Origin: Nephrocerus scutellatus
Taxonomy: Eukaryota > Arthropoda > Insecta > Diptera > Pipunculidae
Direction: 5' to 3'
DNA: 64,000 nucleotides
Assembly (NCBI GenBank): GCA_947095585.1
Contig: OX352763.1
Span: 15,115,462 to 15,179,461 of the forward strand
Of this stretch, positions 46,141 to 57,650 are shown piece after piece; position 1 is the first letter of the stretch, and each line of letters starts with the position of its first letter. A program made the translations under genes and the position numbers. Below the pieces are notes generated by a model. That model saw nothing but the letters and a program-made list of their open reading frames with translations. It had not been told where the DNA came from and did no database searches.

Positions 46141-48887
46141 TCCATTTTTAATTTACCTTATATGAGACAGTAGATTCTTATCTATATGCAATAATCATTG
46201 AAAGTACCAGCAACTGCACTTAATTTTATTTAGTAAATCATTTTAATTGTTCTTTCTATGGTTGCTTATTTGTTTTGGCTGCATTTTTATCACATTATAC
46301 AATTTTTGTTTAGTTTTTTGTTTTTTATCTGAAACAATGTAACTGAAAAAATTGCAACACAGCACTTTTAAACTACAAATTGATATTTGAATGCAATTAA
46401 ACTTTCTCTGAAGTATTAAGCTCTAATCTGTAAATAAGGAAAGGATTATTTTTTTGAAACGCCACAGAGTCCAAAACAAAGTGGTTTTCATGACTTTAAA
46501 TAATCTACAATAAAAATCGAGAAAATCTTACGCAAATTGTTGTTATAACTGTTTACTACATGGTACCTACATACTACCTAATGTACCCGTACGAGTGTCA
46601 GGAAAATGTTTGTTTTAATTTTTACTTTACTTTCTCCTTTGCATATGTAACCCAATCCATTTTGAGTTTTTTGGATTCTTGTAAAAGTTAATGTTATGGC
46701 AAAACCTCAAAGAAAAAAGCGAATCGAGATTAAAATGAAGAAACCCGCAAGTATTTTTTTTTAATTATAATTTTAATTTATTCACATGGAATTCATAAAA
46801 ATAAAGTCAGACGTGGGTTAAGCAGCCATTTGTTGTTAATGCATATGCTGCGAGTTGGCACAACAATGCTCGTATCTCAACTTAAAGATCAAGAGAAGAA
46901 AGAAAAAACTTTTCACTTAGCTACGGTGCAGCTGTTGTTGCCCGGATACAATATTAACATAAACAGAAAATTTGTTTTTCCGTTTTGTTGTTTTTGTTGT
47001 TAAAAACCCCAAATAAAAGAACCTGAACTTAGAGAAACAATAAATAAAAAAATTGGATTATTTTTTTGGTAAAAGTTTTTCATTGCGTCGCGTTTAACTT
47101 GCCGCGTTATGTGAAATGGTCGAGGAAAATGGTTTTCGTTTTGTTTCATCTACATGAGCCTCACACCAGTCCTATCGTACACTGGAATAACTGTATGGAT
47201 AATTAAATTTTAGAAAAAGCATTTATTCCTTTCAATTGCGTTCCACGTCATGCTAACGAAAATCACTTGCTTTACCGGTATACATAGGTTGCTGTGTTCC
47301 ACCGAACAACCGCCGACAATCTTGCTCTGCAATTCTTCGACTCATGCTGAAGAAAATTAAATTCATTTGATTATCTTTAAGATTTAAATGCTACAGTGGG
47401 TTTGACGATAAAGTCAGTTTAATTGTAGTCTGCAGTGGGTTTGACGATAAAATCAGTTTAATTGTAATCCCTTATACAATTGTGCTTTTGACCAAACCTT
47501 TCCTTGTGCTCATGCCTTTACCAAGTGTAAGGTTGGGTCCTGAACATTATAAGATCGATTTTTTCATCTCGATCGTGCGGAAAACCCTTGTTTTGCTACT
47601 ACGAAGCAGTTTATGCTTTAATTTTTCTTACGGAAAGACCAAAATTTGAAACCTAGGGGTGGAGCTAGACGCATGCACCTGTTGCTGTTTGCTGTAGTAG
47701 AAGAAATGCCTAAGATACATCGAATCAATACTGAAATCGTTTTAAGATCTGTCAAAATCAAATTTTTACGGTACTCCGTAAATCCGTCCGTACTTTAATA
47801 GAATTTTTTTTACTCCAGATAAATCATCTGTTTAAATTTTAAGATATTTCCATAATTTGCCTCTGTTGTATGATTTCGCTTTAGAAGAGTTGCATTGTTT
47901 GTATTGAATAGGAGTTACTTTTCTCAACTCAAATGGGTCAAATGCATCATTTTCAATAGATGGATTCTTTAGAAAAAATTGCAAGGCAATTTGGAAACCA
48001 AAAATAATGGACTGCATTTTTTTGCTACCTGGCGGTTAAAGCTTTTCAGGTGATGAAAGATATGCAACTCTTAACTTGAAGCGATATTGACAAACATTTG
48101 TTCAGTACATGCCACTGTACGGTCCGTTGTAGATTGGAGTTTTGTTCACTATCCAACAGAATCCATAAGATCTTTATACGTTGTTTTGTAATGTCATCTT
48201 GCGAGGGGGGAGGGCACCCGGTGCTCGTAGCATGCATTAACTCAGGGAGGTTTTCCCAATATGCTTATGTTAACTAAACTTTGTATACCTTTTCTTCATT
48301 CTTCATTCAAAGTCACTGTGATAATGGCCTATATAATATATTCCATGCCAGTTTTCATGATAACAACTTTTACTGCTGCTGTTAATTTTAATTTTTTCAA
48401 ACAAAAAGAAAACTACGACGAAGACCAACAAATGAAAACAAGAAAACTTTTCCTCCTGACAACAACAAGTTGATGGCGAACAAAATTGAAAGTTAAAATG
48501 TAAAAGGCAAACACAAGTCGTATGACTAAAGTAAAATTTATTATGTTTTGGAAATTTATTTTTTCTACAAAAGACAAAAACAGCTCTCAGTTTTTGGTAT
48601 GTCCGTCTTTACAGTTAAGGAACAATCTTTAAATCGCACAGCAGTTTGAGTTGACGTTTTGTAAAGTAAAAAGCCGCTTTCTACTCATCCCTGGAACAGC
48701 TAGAGTAAGAGTTGCTGCGATTTTCCCATTAGCCTACGATACGCGTACATCCTACTCGTCTTGTTCGAGGAAAACTTTGCATCCTGGCACCCAATTAAGG
48801 TACAATTTGCATCGTCTCGGTTAATTCATAATCAAGGACTACGTAATTATATGTTTTCTTATTGCTTGCAGTGATAATGTATATATA
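46141..48887. other. No recognisable gene
   Basis: AT-rich, with only a short tandem duplication at 47394-47471. No ORF above 70 codons with a recognisable motif. Confidence 0.55.
47394..47471. repeat. Tandem duplication of 39 bp
   Basis: CAGTGGGTTTGACGATAAA starts at 47394 and 47433; the units differ at about two positions. Recent local duplication. Confidence 0.92.
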
Positions 48888-49371
48888 GGATTTCAATTTC
48901 AAATTAAACCATTTAAAGTTCAATGCAAACTTTTTCGAAAGCAAACGAAACCTTTTCCAAACCAAACAAAACTTTTTCAAATCCATATGAAACCTTTTCA
49001 AAATTAAAAAAAACTTTTTCAAAATCGAAAGAAACTAAAAAAATTTTTGTTTTTCAATGGAGGGGCTGCCTGTTAACTGCTTGTGGCAATTTCATTAGAA
49101 CATTTTGTTGTCATTAATGCAGTCGTTTTGAGTTAGTGTTTGTAATTGAAAACGACTGCAATAATTACAACACAAATATGCTAATGAAATTGCCACAAGC
49201 AGTTGACAGGCAGCCCCTTCATTGAATAAAAAATAAATTTTTTTTTAGTTTCTTTCGATTTTGAAAAAGTGTCATATGGATTTGTAAAAATTTTGGAAAT
49301 TTGGTTTGGAAAAAGTTTGCATTGAACTTTAAATGGTTTAATTTGAAATTGAAATCGTATAACAGAGATAT
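48888..49371. mobile_element. Palindromic (foldback) element, arms of about 230 bp
   Basis: The left arm from 48888 and the right arm to 49371 are inverted copies. Matching blocks include AAATTAAACCATTTAAAGTT, TTCAATGCAAACTTTTT, GGGGCTGCCTGT, CTGCTTGTGGCAATTTCATT and, at the centre, TGCAGTCGTTTT against AAAACGACTGCA around a loop of about 20 bp near 49122-49164. The left arm has a series of 21-24-bp CTTTTTCAAA(N) units of which some are missing on the right. The RNA would fold into a long hairpin. The open frame through the left arm (48923-49117) repeats a TFSK-type heptad only because of those units. No transposase; a TA or short duplication at the ends is possible but not certain. Confidence 0.88.
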
Positions 49372-49844
49372 TTCATTTGTCAACTCAAATTAATTTCTGC
49401 CAGTGGGTGGGTGATCGGCGATTGAGTAAAGAGTGACGTGATTAAAATTTTTCTAATTAATCCTACAATTATTATTATGGCTTTGGTTTTCAAGGAAGTA
49501 AATTTGAGGGATTTAAATTTATGTATTTGAAAATGAACCAAAGGAACATTTTATGGAAAAGAATAAATAGCATCGAAGAATTCGTCAATACTCATTTGTT
49601 TTATTTATGGATAATTTATTTTCTGCTTTTTAACAAATGAAATGGAAAAAGTCCTTAAATTGGGTAAATGAAATTTGCCGTGTAGTTGTTGCTAGACCTG
49701 AGCTAATAATAGGGTGATATCATCACCCGTCTGCCACCAAGTGTCAAAAAATCATAAGAAATAGCATCATGGCACAACTCTTTCATTATTACCTTCATTT
49801 ATTCGATAAGCCACATATCTACGGGTCAGAAAGAATTTAATGGG
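49372..49844. other. No recognisable gene
   Basis: AT-rich, nothing recognised. Confidence 0.6.
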
Positions 49845-50640
49845 TTTTCTCTATAATCATCATCATCATGTTTGGCTCTATAACCGAGGTCCGGTCATGG
49901 CCTTCCACAAAAAATCTGTTCACTGGACCGATTTGCCCAGCTTGGCATCCCTAAAATCTGGGCTTCCTGGTCTAAGCTATCCTCCAAATGTAGACTTGGC
50001 CGGACTCGCAGTCGTGTCACATAAATTCTACGGTTGAGTGTGTCCTGTCCAACGGAGCCTACCGAGTTTAATTCTCTTCACGATGTCGACATCGCAGTAA
50101 CGCTCGTAGATATCGTAATTATTTAGTCTCAAGAATCGTTCTACCATACATACTGCGACAGTAATTCTAGTAAGACTTTCCTCTCGAACGCGGCTAAGAG
50201 GTCGGTCAGAATGCTTTTTGCTAAGCACTACGCAATTCTCGGGTCCATATGCAAGTTCTGGTGTGACCGTTATCTTATATCCTAGAAGCTTGCATGTTTT
50301 GGTTATATTCTTGGATTTAAAGAGTCTTGGCGGACTAAAGTAAGCTTTACTGGCTTTAAGGAACGTGTATTGCTGGTTTCATGCTGTTATCGGTTGCTAC
50401 AGTTGACCCGAGCTAGTTAAAGAATTGCTTTTAGACGTGGCCACCATCTACTTTGTTTTGCCATCATTTAGGCCGTTCGCTCGACCTAGATAAAAGTTTC
50501 CTGTATAGCACTTGCGTGTCTACGAATGATGTTCACATCGTCTGCGTAAGATAGTATATGGATGTGCTTATTAAGGATTGTTCTTCTCGCCATTACATCG
50601 GTGCCACGGATTACTTTCTTCAACGGCAGGCCAGCCCATC
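49845..50640 (-). mobile_element. RTE-B C-terminal end with 3' microsatellite tail
   Basis: Minus strand: HIHILSYADDVNIIRRHASA near 50505-50565, with an intact YADD box, then a degraded middle, LLAAFERKVLLELL near 50155-50200, ISTSVTAMSTS, SVGSVGQDTL near 50030-50060, and a final region parallel to 56345-56600. The non-coding end reads GAGCCAAACATGATGATGAT, a trinucleotide microsatellite at 49857-49870. Heavily frameshifted. Confidence 0.82.
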
Positions 50641-50707
50641 TCCTTCTCGGAGTCCTTCATAGATGTTGAGTGGGCTTGATAGTGATACGTATATTTTTAC
50701 TTGCCTT

Positions 50708-50988
50708 ATAACATAGCTCATGCTCAACCTACATAGTCGGGGGTTCGTAGTTCGACTCCCAGTAACACTAAAAGTATTTTTCACGGTGTCCCACCTCTCG
50801 CGGATGGGTGACAAACGTTCCGAGAGTAATAATTGTCACGGAAAGCTTCTCACAATTTGTCGTTCGGATCCGGCCTTAAATTGTAGATCCCTTCCATTTG
50901 TGTGCAAAAATATACCTGCTCAATGGTTGCGAGAAGCTAGGCCATGGACCGTAATGGTCTGTCGCGCCGAATATTACTATTATTCCAC
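50708..50988 (+). mobile_element. tRNA-derived SINE, copy 4
   Basis: Plus strand: a weakened head with TAGCTCATG, then GGGTTCGTAGTTCGACTCCC (B-box region), GTATTTTTCACGGTGTCCCA, CACCTCTCGCGGATGGGTGA, CGGATCCGGCCTTAAATTG, and the 3' end ATGGTCTGTCGCGCCGAATA followed by an ATT-type tail. Body sequence is close to copy 1. The A-box is damaged, so transcription is doubtful. It directly follows RTE-B sequence. Confidence 0.87.
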
Positions 50989-53489
50989 AGAGCTAACTTG
51001 ACTTTGTATTACTCTCAATGACATCGCAGTGATGACTCCACAAGCCACGGTTTCATTATTGAAAAATATTTGCTAGAATTCAGTTGTAGATCAAAAGAAG
51101 AAGTAACCGAATATACAAGTCAATATGAGGAGTTGGTAATATTTCGGTGCACACGATAGAAGCTTAATACCTGTTGTGATATCCCAAAATCAAAGTTTTG
51201 CAGGTACTATAAGAAATACAAGTAATAAAAGTCCCTCACAAATCCATTCAACATTCCCCAATACCTTGTTAGCTTGTAACTTATAGGTTAATTGCAACAG
51301 ATCAGATCGATGGCGGATATTCGCACAATGAACGTTTGGTTGAAATTTAAAATTTCGATTTCGAGTTTTTTTAACTCAACGTCTTATTCCAGATTCAATA
51401 ACATTTCCAGCAATTTATCCTTTAGGCACATTGAATGATTTTCCGAGATTTAATGTTCCTTGAATTAAATTATTACCTCTACATTAACGCTGAAAATGTC
51501 TTTAGGATATGTATTATAATCTGTCAATTGACTGTAACGTGTATGCACGTGATTCCTTTACGCATACATACTTTCTTTGCATGCCATAAGTTTCGCCTCT
51601 AACTTAGATTGGGTCATTGACTGCAAAAGATATTACAACAGATGAGGATGATTAAAATTCCGAAACCCACTTGAATATATTACGACCGTTTCAAATTGGC
51701 AACTCAACTGGAAGACGATGATCCATACAAGTCAATATCTTGGCGCTTATAAAACGGAGCAATCACATGAATCTCCCGTCTTTTGGCGTCAACGTCGTTA
51801 GTGTGTATTTAATACATTCCGACCAAGTTAACCCAAGTATTAAAGATGTTTAGCGTATCTTTCGATAATAGTACAGTAAATTCGAACCAAAAAATTGATG
51901 CCCCATTTGAGATCCGAGGACGCTGGTTTATGTGCTTTGTCTAGCGATAGGTAAAGAACTTCAGTAAATCTTTGTATTCATCATAATTTATTGGCATTTA
52001 ATCTAGGCAATGCGCACAAGAGAGGTCGATGTTCTCCAGCTGAAGCTTTGTTGGCCTTATTTCTCCCCATTATAAACATTACCACAATAGTTTTTTATGA
52101 ACCCAGGAATTGTATCTACAACCGAATTTAACCTCCTCTTTGATGTCGAAAGGATATTGAGTTTCGCGTTTTGCCACACAGGAATAAATTAAAGTAAATT
52201 GTCTGTGAAATCGTTAGGTCGCAGAGATTAATTGTCATTGGTCGATGGCGAAGATTCGTGGATTGCACGTTTGACTAAAATTTAAAATTTCAATTTCGCT
52301 TCAATATTTGCGTTCGATGAGTTCTAGTGCTACACAATGTTACGAGTATGCATACGAGTATGCCTTCTGCAGAGATGCAATGATGTCCCACCGCTTTGTT
52401 TTGCTTGACAGCTTTAATCGGGGCTTTGATATCAGTAATGAATGGGAATGTAGAAGGGGAAGCGTTTAGAGTTTAAGATATTTTGTTCAATATTATATTC
52501 GTACTTTACGTCGGTTCGCTCTAATTATAATGTGAAAGGGATGAAAGGTTCTTTCCAAGCACTTGCAAATACCACCCATGATATCATTGTCCTCTAAATA
52601 AAGTGTTTCTCATATCGCAAAACGTTCACCACTCATACAGCGAAATTATTAGTGAGTGGTTTTGATATTTTAATTGTTAGCTGCTGAAAACCAATTTGAA
52701 ATTCAATCATAGCTCACAGCATTCTATTTAACTGGCGCTTCGACACTTAGGTAATATTTTGAATAAAATTCTCTCTCTCTCGACCATTAGAACGTCATTA
52801 ATAGAATAGAATCGTGTTGCTCTATGCAAATATTGGTAATATTCAATCGATCGATATATTCGTCACGAAAATCTGACTGCATATTAATTAATTTTTGGGT
52901 TTTGCGGTTGATAGAACACGGCGGTCGTTGCACATTGTACTGCATCACAATATTGTGCAAAGAGTAAATTAAACAGCCGCTTTGGACGATAATGGTGTTC
53001 TGTTCTGTAAAAGGTTCAATATGGTTCACTGTGCAATGCGCAATCTAGTATAGGTCGAAATTTGTTAGCAAAAGAACGCGCCATCATGAGTGCCATCAAT
53101 TAACAAATTCAATTAAATATTTTCTATTAGATTCTCGTAGATTTACTGCCACAGTAAATCGTGGTAGCTGGTAAGTAGGGAGCGTTCAGTCAAAAACATT
53201 GTCATTTGAGTAGGAATTTGCACGTGTTACATACATTTTGTGTGACTTCAGATATAAACCAAATTAGAAATGGATTTGTTAACCAGAATTTAGTTGGTAC
53301 TACATATTATTACTTTACTGAAGCAGACAGAAGTTTGTATTTTTGTTTGCAAAGCACAAATAGATGTGAATGAATTTTTAATTACCCTTCCAAAAGTTGA
53401 TTGTAACTCGACTGGTCGGTGAATCACTTGATTTCGATTGTATGTCACTTCTTCACATAGCAAACATCGTTATCTAATTTGTTTGTATA
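50989..53489. other. No recognisable gene; a diverged direct repeat pair
   Basis: About 62 bp near 51307-51370 and 52238-52302 share GATGGCG(G/A)A(T/G)ATTCG and AAATTTAAAATTTC(G/A)ATTTCG at roughly three-quarters identity. Around 51065-51145 a frame reads EYTSQYEELV, faintly like a retroelement Gag, but too short to claim. Confidence 0.45.
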
Positions 53490-54006
53490 GACCATCCAAA
53501 ATTACGTGCTCTGGTGATTTAGCGTACTCCGATGATATTGTATTGCAATAAATATTGGGAAAGGTTAAGTGAAGTTCGTAGTGGAATCCTTGTAAAACTC
53601 GATCAACGTTAATCCGCGAAAGACTGTTTTCAAGAAATAATAAAATCGGGTCTTAAATTAAACCATCTATCTATAATTCCAAAACAAGATATCTGTGAAG
53701 GTCTTAACGTAAAAAGGTGCATTTACAAATGCTTCTTAGCAACTTCTTTTCTAATCTTTGAATGATATGAATGGTACAACTCCAAAGTTGAAGCGTAACC
53801 TCCAGTTTTGAGCCTTCTTTTACAGCGACCTTAACGATGTGTCATGCACTGACATTAAAAGTCTTCTACGCTTCATTGAAATCTACAACTGGTACAACGA
53901 GTAAGGCGAGAAATCCTCTCGATCCATGTGGCATCACAATGGACCATCTATTGTTCTAAGTATGTTGACTCCCTGCCGACAGCCAGCCCAACCTAACCTA
54001 ACCTAA
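53490..54006 (+). mobile_element. LOA-B remnant with internal deletion and CCTAA tail
   Basis: Plus strand: LAYSDDIVLQ near 53518-53550 (altered YADD) and VNPRKTVF near 53608-53635 derive from the RT; after a deletion, FYSDLNDVSCTDIKSLLRFI near 53818-53878 and EIYNWYNE-stop match the C-terminus of the copy at 18431-19870. The non-coding end closes with AACCTAACCTAACCTAA at 53990-54006. RNase H is missing. Confidence 0.8.
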
Positions 54007-54029
54007 TTTCGTGTGAAGAACGTAAACCA

Positions 54030-54890
54030 TTTGTTAAAATCCGGACAAAGCGCTCTGTTTAACCGTTTATTGCTGCATGGGCTGGTAGCAAAAGCTTATG
54101 GTTTATGTTGTTGGATTTCAAATTATCTCGAAATTCTTTGGATGCAAAATTAGTAACGTTATCCGACACAAGCGTAATTGGAATACCAAACCTGGCAAAT
54201 ACTACATTTACATCAGGCACCACGAGATTTTCAATATTCACCCCAAAAAGTGGCGGACGACCTTGGCGCTTTCGGTAACTATGTACGTTCTAAGAAATCT
54301 CACACCTTCAACGGACCAAAGCAAATTTTTTCGTCCCTAATATACCACCATTGACAGCACATTAGCCACCCTCCCTTACATCTCATCAGAACTTTCCCCT
54401 AATATCTACTACCAGAACGTAGGAGACCTACGGTCGAAAACCCTTGATGTTTTGAGCTAATCTCATGCGCTCCCATTTACTGAAATCAATCTAATCTCGG
54501 ACATAAAAACCCAGGAGTTATTCCTCCTACATTAAAAGTTTTTTGAGATGACGATCTTACCTGCCCTATGAAATACTCTCCCTTTCACGAGGGTATATTT
54601 GTCATTCGCTATAAGTTTATTAAGTGTGCCTTTGTAGTCGGCTCACAAACGTTGTCAGATTTGACAACACGAACGATCGGTGTTCCCCAATTGAAGTCCG
54701 TAACCTTCTCACAATGCCATCTCTCTTTAGCCTTATAATTTCTTCTTCTATTAATGGTCGGATCGCATATGGTACTGCCCTGGACTTAACGAAAATAGGC
54801 GTCGGACCTTCCCGAAGTTTTAAAATTCCCTTAATATTGGGAATCGTTCCAATTTTTGATTCAAAAACATTTCTGAGATTTTAAAAATTT
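54030..54890 (-). mobile_element. Ty3/gypsy-type LTR retrotransposon pol fragment, internally deleted
   Basis: Minus strand from 54884: GTIPNIKGILKLREGPTPIF near 54785-54850, AVPYAIRPLIEEEIIRLKRE near 54720-54780 (the N-terminal part of reverse transcriptase), then a KYTLVKGRVFHRAG stretch near 54560-54610, and finally VFARFGIPITLVSDN and NFASKEFRDNLKSNNINHKL near 54080-54200, the integrase core with one catalytic Asp (VSDN; the next residue G is V). RT palm and RNase H are deleted between them. No LTR was recognised. Confidence 0.85.
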
Positions 54891-56334
54891 GCTGCTTTAT
54901 CAACTTTATCAACTTTATTTGCATTGTATGCCCTAAAAACCTACGTTATATGTGGCCAGACAAAAGTTAGGTTTCACGCTTCTATGAAAATTGTACCACA
55001 CTGAGCTTGAAGAACTTTGCGAGTCAATCTATAGGTCTAAATTTGAACATACATGCATACTTGGTGGTCTTAAATGTTTACTGCTATTCTGGTAATTTTC
55101 AAAACCAAGATTGTTTACCACAATATGGTTGCAGTTAATGTGAAAAATACTTATTGCACGTTACCTTTGTATAATGATAATTATAATTAAAAAGAATTAA
55201 AAATTCGACATTAATCTTTTTGAAGCTGTTGCACAAATAAAATACTACAACCTTGTTTTTTTGTATCTTCAGAAATTCCTTGACAATGGCGTAAAATTCC
55301 CTTTGGCTTGTCATTTCAATGCAAATTCGTAGCGAAAAAATAATAATCATGCAAATTTTGACATGCGGCAAACGAATTATGTGGAGCAAAAGCGCAACTC
55401 GGTGGTTTTATTTCGAATTCTCGCAAACAAAACTAATTTGCATAATTCACAATTTAAAATCGTCTTATGAATTTTTCGATTACTGTTCTGCACTTACGTG
55501 TGGCTGAGTGATGTCTTAGAATATCAGCAATAATTTTCAAGTCAAGATAGCTTTACCATTAATGCCAGCTGGGATTAGAGATGATGCTATCAATCTCCGA
55601 CGGAAACGACTAAGAAATCGTGAACTAAATCACTAAAACGAGATATCTACGAGTATCAGTGTTGTATTCAAATTTTCGCTGGCTCGTTGATGGTGATGAA
55701 GGATATACGAGTTGCTGCTTCACTCGACAGTTGCCGCGGACATAATATGAATCTCGTATGTGATATGGATTGTTATGCGACAATGTTACACGCTGTGTCT
55801 TCCTTGTGCCACCGAATCATGAGTTTGTGTACTTTTTCGACGATGTCATCTCTATGTTGCACACAATTCAGGCCATGGTCCTACGTTTTAGTTGGCGTTG
55901 GAATTTCTCATTATGGCGAATATGAAAATTTCATCATCTACCTGGAAGAATGTATTTTTTTTTAATCCGGATGAATTTAATGACATTCACATTTTTGTTT
56001 CGCAATTATTTTCAAAACTCATAATCCACAAATTGTAATGCAGAAGGAGAATGTGATAATAGAGCTTAAATCGAGGTTGCACAATTACATCTACACTGTT
56101 GAAGGGTACTCACCATAATTTAAAAGGATTAAAGTCATATTTAAATGACTTTTGAATACGGTTCTGCACCAGACATCTAATTTTTAACGATATAGTTCTT
56201 TGCAAATGCAATTTAACAATTAATAGAAGAGAGCAATACATATTTAAGGAGCATGCTGTGAGAGGCACATTTATCCGTATAAAGTTGCCAATATGTACTC
56301 CGAATTAAGATACTACTAATTATCAAAGATGGTA
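54891..56334. other. No recognisable gene
   Basis: Short ORFs (up to 92 codons) without motifs; AT-rich. Confidence 0.5.
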
Positions 56335-57650
56335 GTATTCATATTCATCATATTTGGCTCTCCAACCGGGGTCCGGTCCTGGCCTCCCGCAAAAAGTCTC
56401 TCCACCGGTCCTGATTTTGAGCCGATGTCATCCAGTTTTGCATCCTTATACTCTGGGCATCCTGGTCTACGCAATACTTCCAGCGTAGGCTTAGCCGGCT
56501 TCGCTGTCGTGTTTCATAAATCATACCGCAAAGGACTTTCTGAGCAGAATCCTCTTCGCTCATGCGAGCTAGATGTCCTGCCCACCGGAGCCTACCGAGC
56601 TTTCGCCTGTGAACAGTTTTTTCATATCTTCTGAGCTCTTTATATTCATCTTCGCGTGCTCGCCTTCCATGAGACTGTTGCATTGATCGGTACGATTCTT
56701 ACGTTGAGTCGCTAGATTATATTCGTCATTGAACCATTAATTTTGATCTCTACGACTAGTGACTAAGATGAAGTCAGCAGTACTAATGACAGTATTCTTA
56801 AGGCGTGTCCATTTCTCTTCTACGCCCGGCATCTCAGCCCCAGGACTTACTCTTCTTGTATTTTAGGCGAGTCCTATAGCTTGTTGACTCGAATCGCGGA
56901 TGCTGTCTTTCTTGATAATGCAATCCGCGCTCGGAGCACCATACCAAGAATATAGTGGTCCGAGTCGACGTTGGCACCTCGGTACGTTCGTACCGCCATC
57001 AGGTTCTGGTTGTGGCGGCGGTCTATTAACACGTGGTCTATCTGGTTGTGAGTGGCTCCATTAGGAGATATCCAGGTGGCTTTGTGGATATTTGTACGCG
57101 CAAAACTTTTACTCGCACCGGCCAAATTATTGCTTGCTGCAATATCTATGACTCGTTGTCCATTGTCATTAGTGTTCTTGTGTAAGCTATGGGTGCCAAT
57201 GTACTGCCTGAATACTGGCTCCATACGTATTTTGGCATTCATATCCCCCAGAATGATTTTCACGTCATACTGAGGACAGGCATGGAGTTGCCGTTCAACT
57301 GATTCAAAGAATTCTTCTTTTTCATCATCTGTAGGTGCGTGAACGTATAAAAGGCTTATGTTTTTAAGTCTGCCCCGCACGCGAAGTGTGCATAGCCGTT
57401 CACTTACTAGTTTAAAGCCGATAACGGTGGGTTTCATTCTTTTGCTGACTAGAAACCCCACCCCGAGCACATGATGCCTTGCATGACACCTGTATATGTC
57501 ATATGTCATATTCTGATTTTTGTAAGACACCATTTCCCGTCTACCGCATCTCCTGAATTGCTGTTATGTCACCATTATATTTGGACAGGGTATTGGCTAA
57601 ATGCTGTACAGCTCGAGCTTTATACAGTGAGCCTACGTTCCATGAGAAAA
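56335..57650 (-). mobile_element. RTE-B element: endonuclease joined to C-terminus, RT deleted
   Basis: Minus strand from 57650: SLYKARAVQHLANTLSKYNG and DITAIQEMR, a stop, one frameshift, then the open endonuclease frame (57533-56874). The linker NTVISTADFILVTSRRDQN near 56735-56800 and DEYKELRRYEKTVHRRK near 56600-56650 follow, and without interruption LGRLRWAGHLARMSEED near 56550-56600, which belongs to the far C-terminus. The join of linker and C-terminus in one open 111-codon frame (56683-56348) means the RT was removed in frame. Non-coding end: GAGCCAAATATGATGAATA. Confidence 0.9.
56874..57533 (-). CDS. RTE-type apurinic/apyrimidinic-like endonuclease domain, open for 219 codons
   Basis: The domain nicks target DNA to prime reverse transcription in RTE elements. 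Landmarks by residue of the 219-codon frame: HAPTDD 65-70, ILGDMNAKI 94-102 (metal-binding Asp and Asn), NDNG 122-125, KATWISPNG 151-159, NQIDHVLI 163-170, YRGANVDSDHY 184-194 with the catalytic Asp-His pair. All expected motifs after the first are present and the frame has no stop. The Met at 57533 is not the natural start: homologous sequence continues upstream in another frame after a damaged point at about 57530. The adjoining RT is missing, so the frame is a relic that happens to be intact or a young deletion copy. Confidence 0.85.
   Translation of the reverse strand: MVSYKNQNMTYDIYRCHARHHVLGVGFLVSKRMKPTVIGFKLVSERLCTLRVRGRLKNISLLYVHAPTDDEKEEFFESVERQLHACPQYDVKIILGDMNAKIRMEPVFRQYIGTHSLHKNTNDNGQRVIDIAASNNLAGASKSFARTNIHKATWISPNGATHNQIDHVLIDRRHNQNLMAVRTYRGANVDSDHYILGMVLRARIALSRKTASAIRVNKL

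Noticed and set aside
48923..49117. Protein with TFSK-type heptad repeats
   Set aside because: Produced by short iterations in one arm of a palindrome; the matching arm does not keep the frame.
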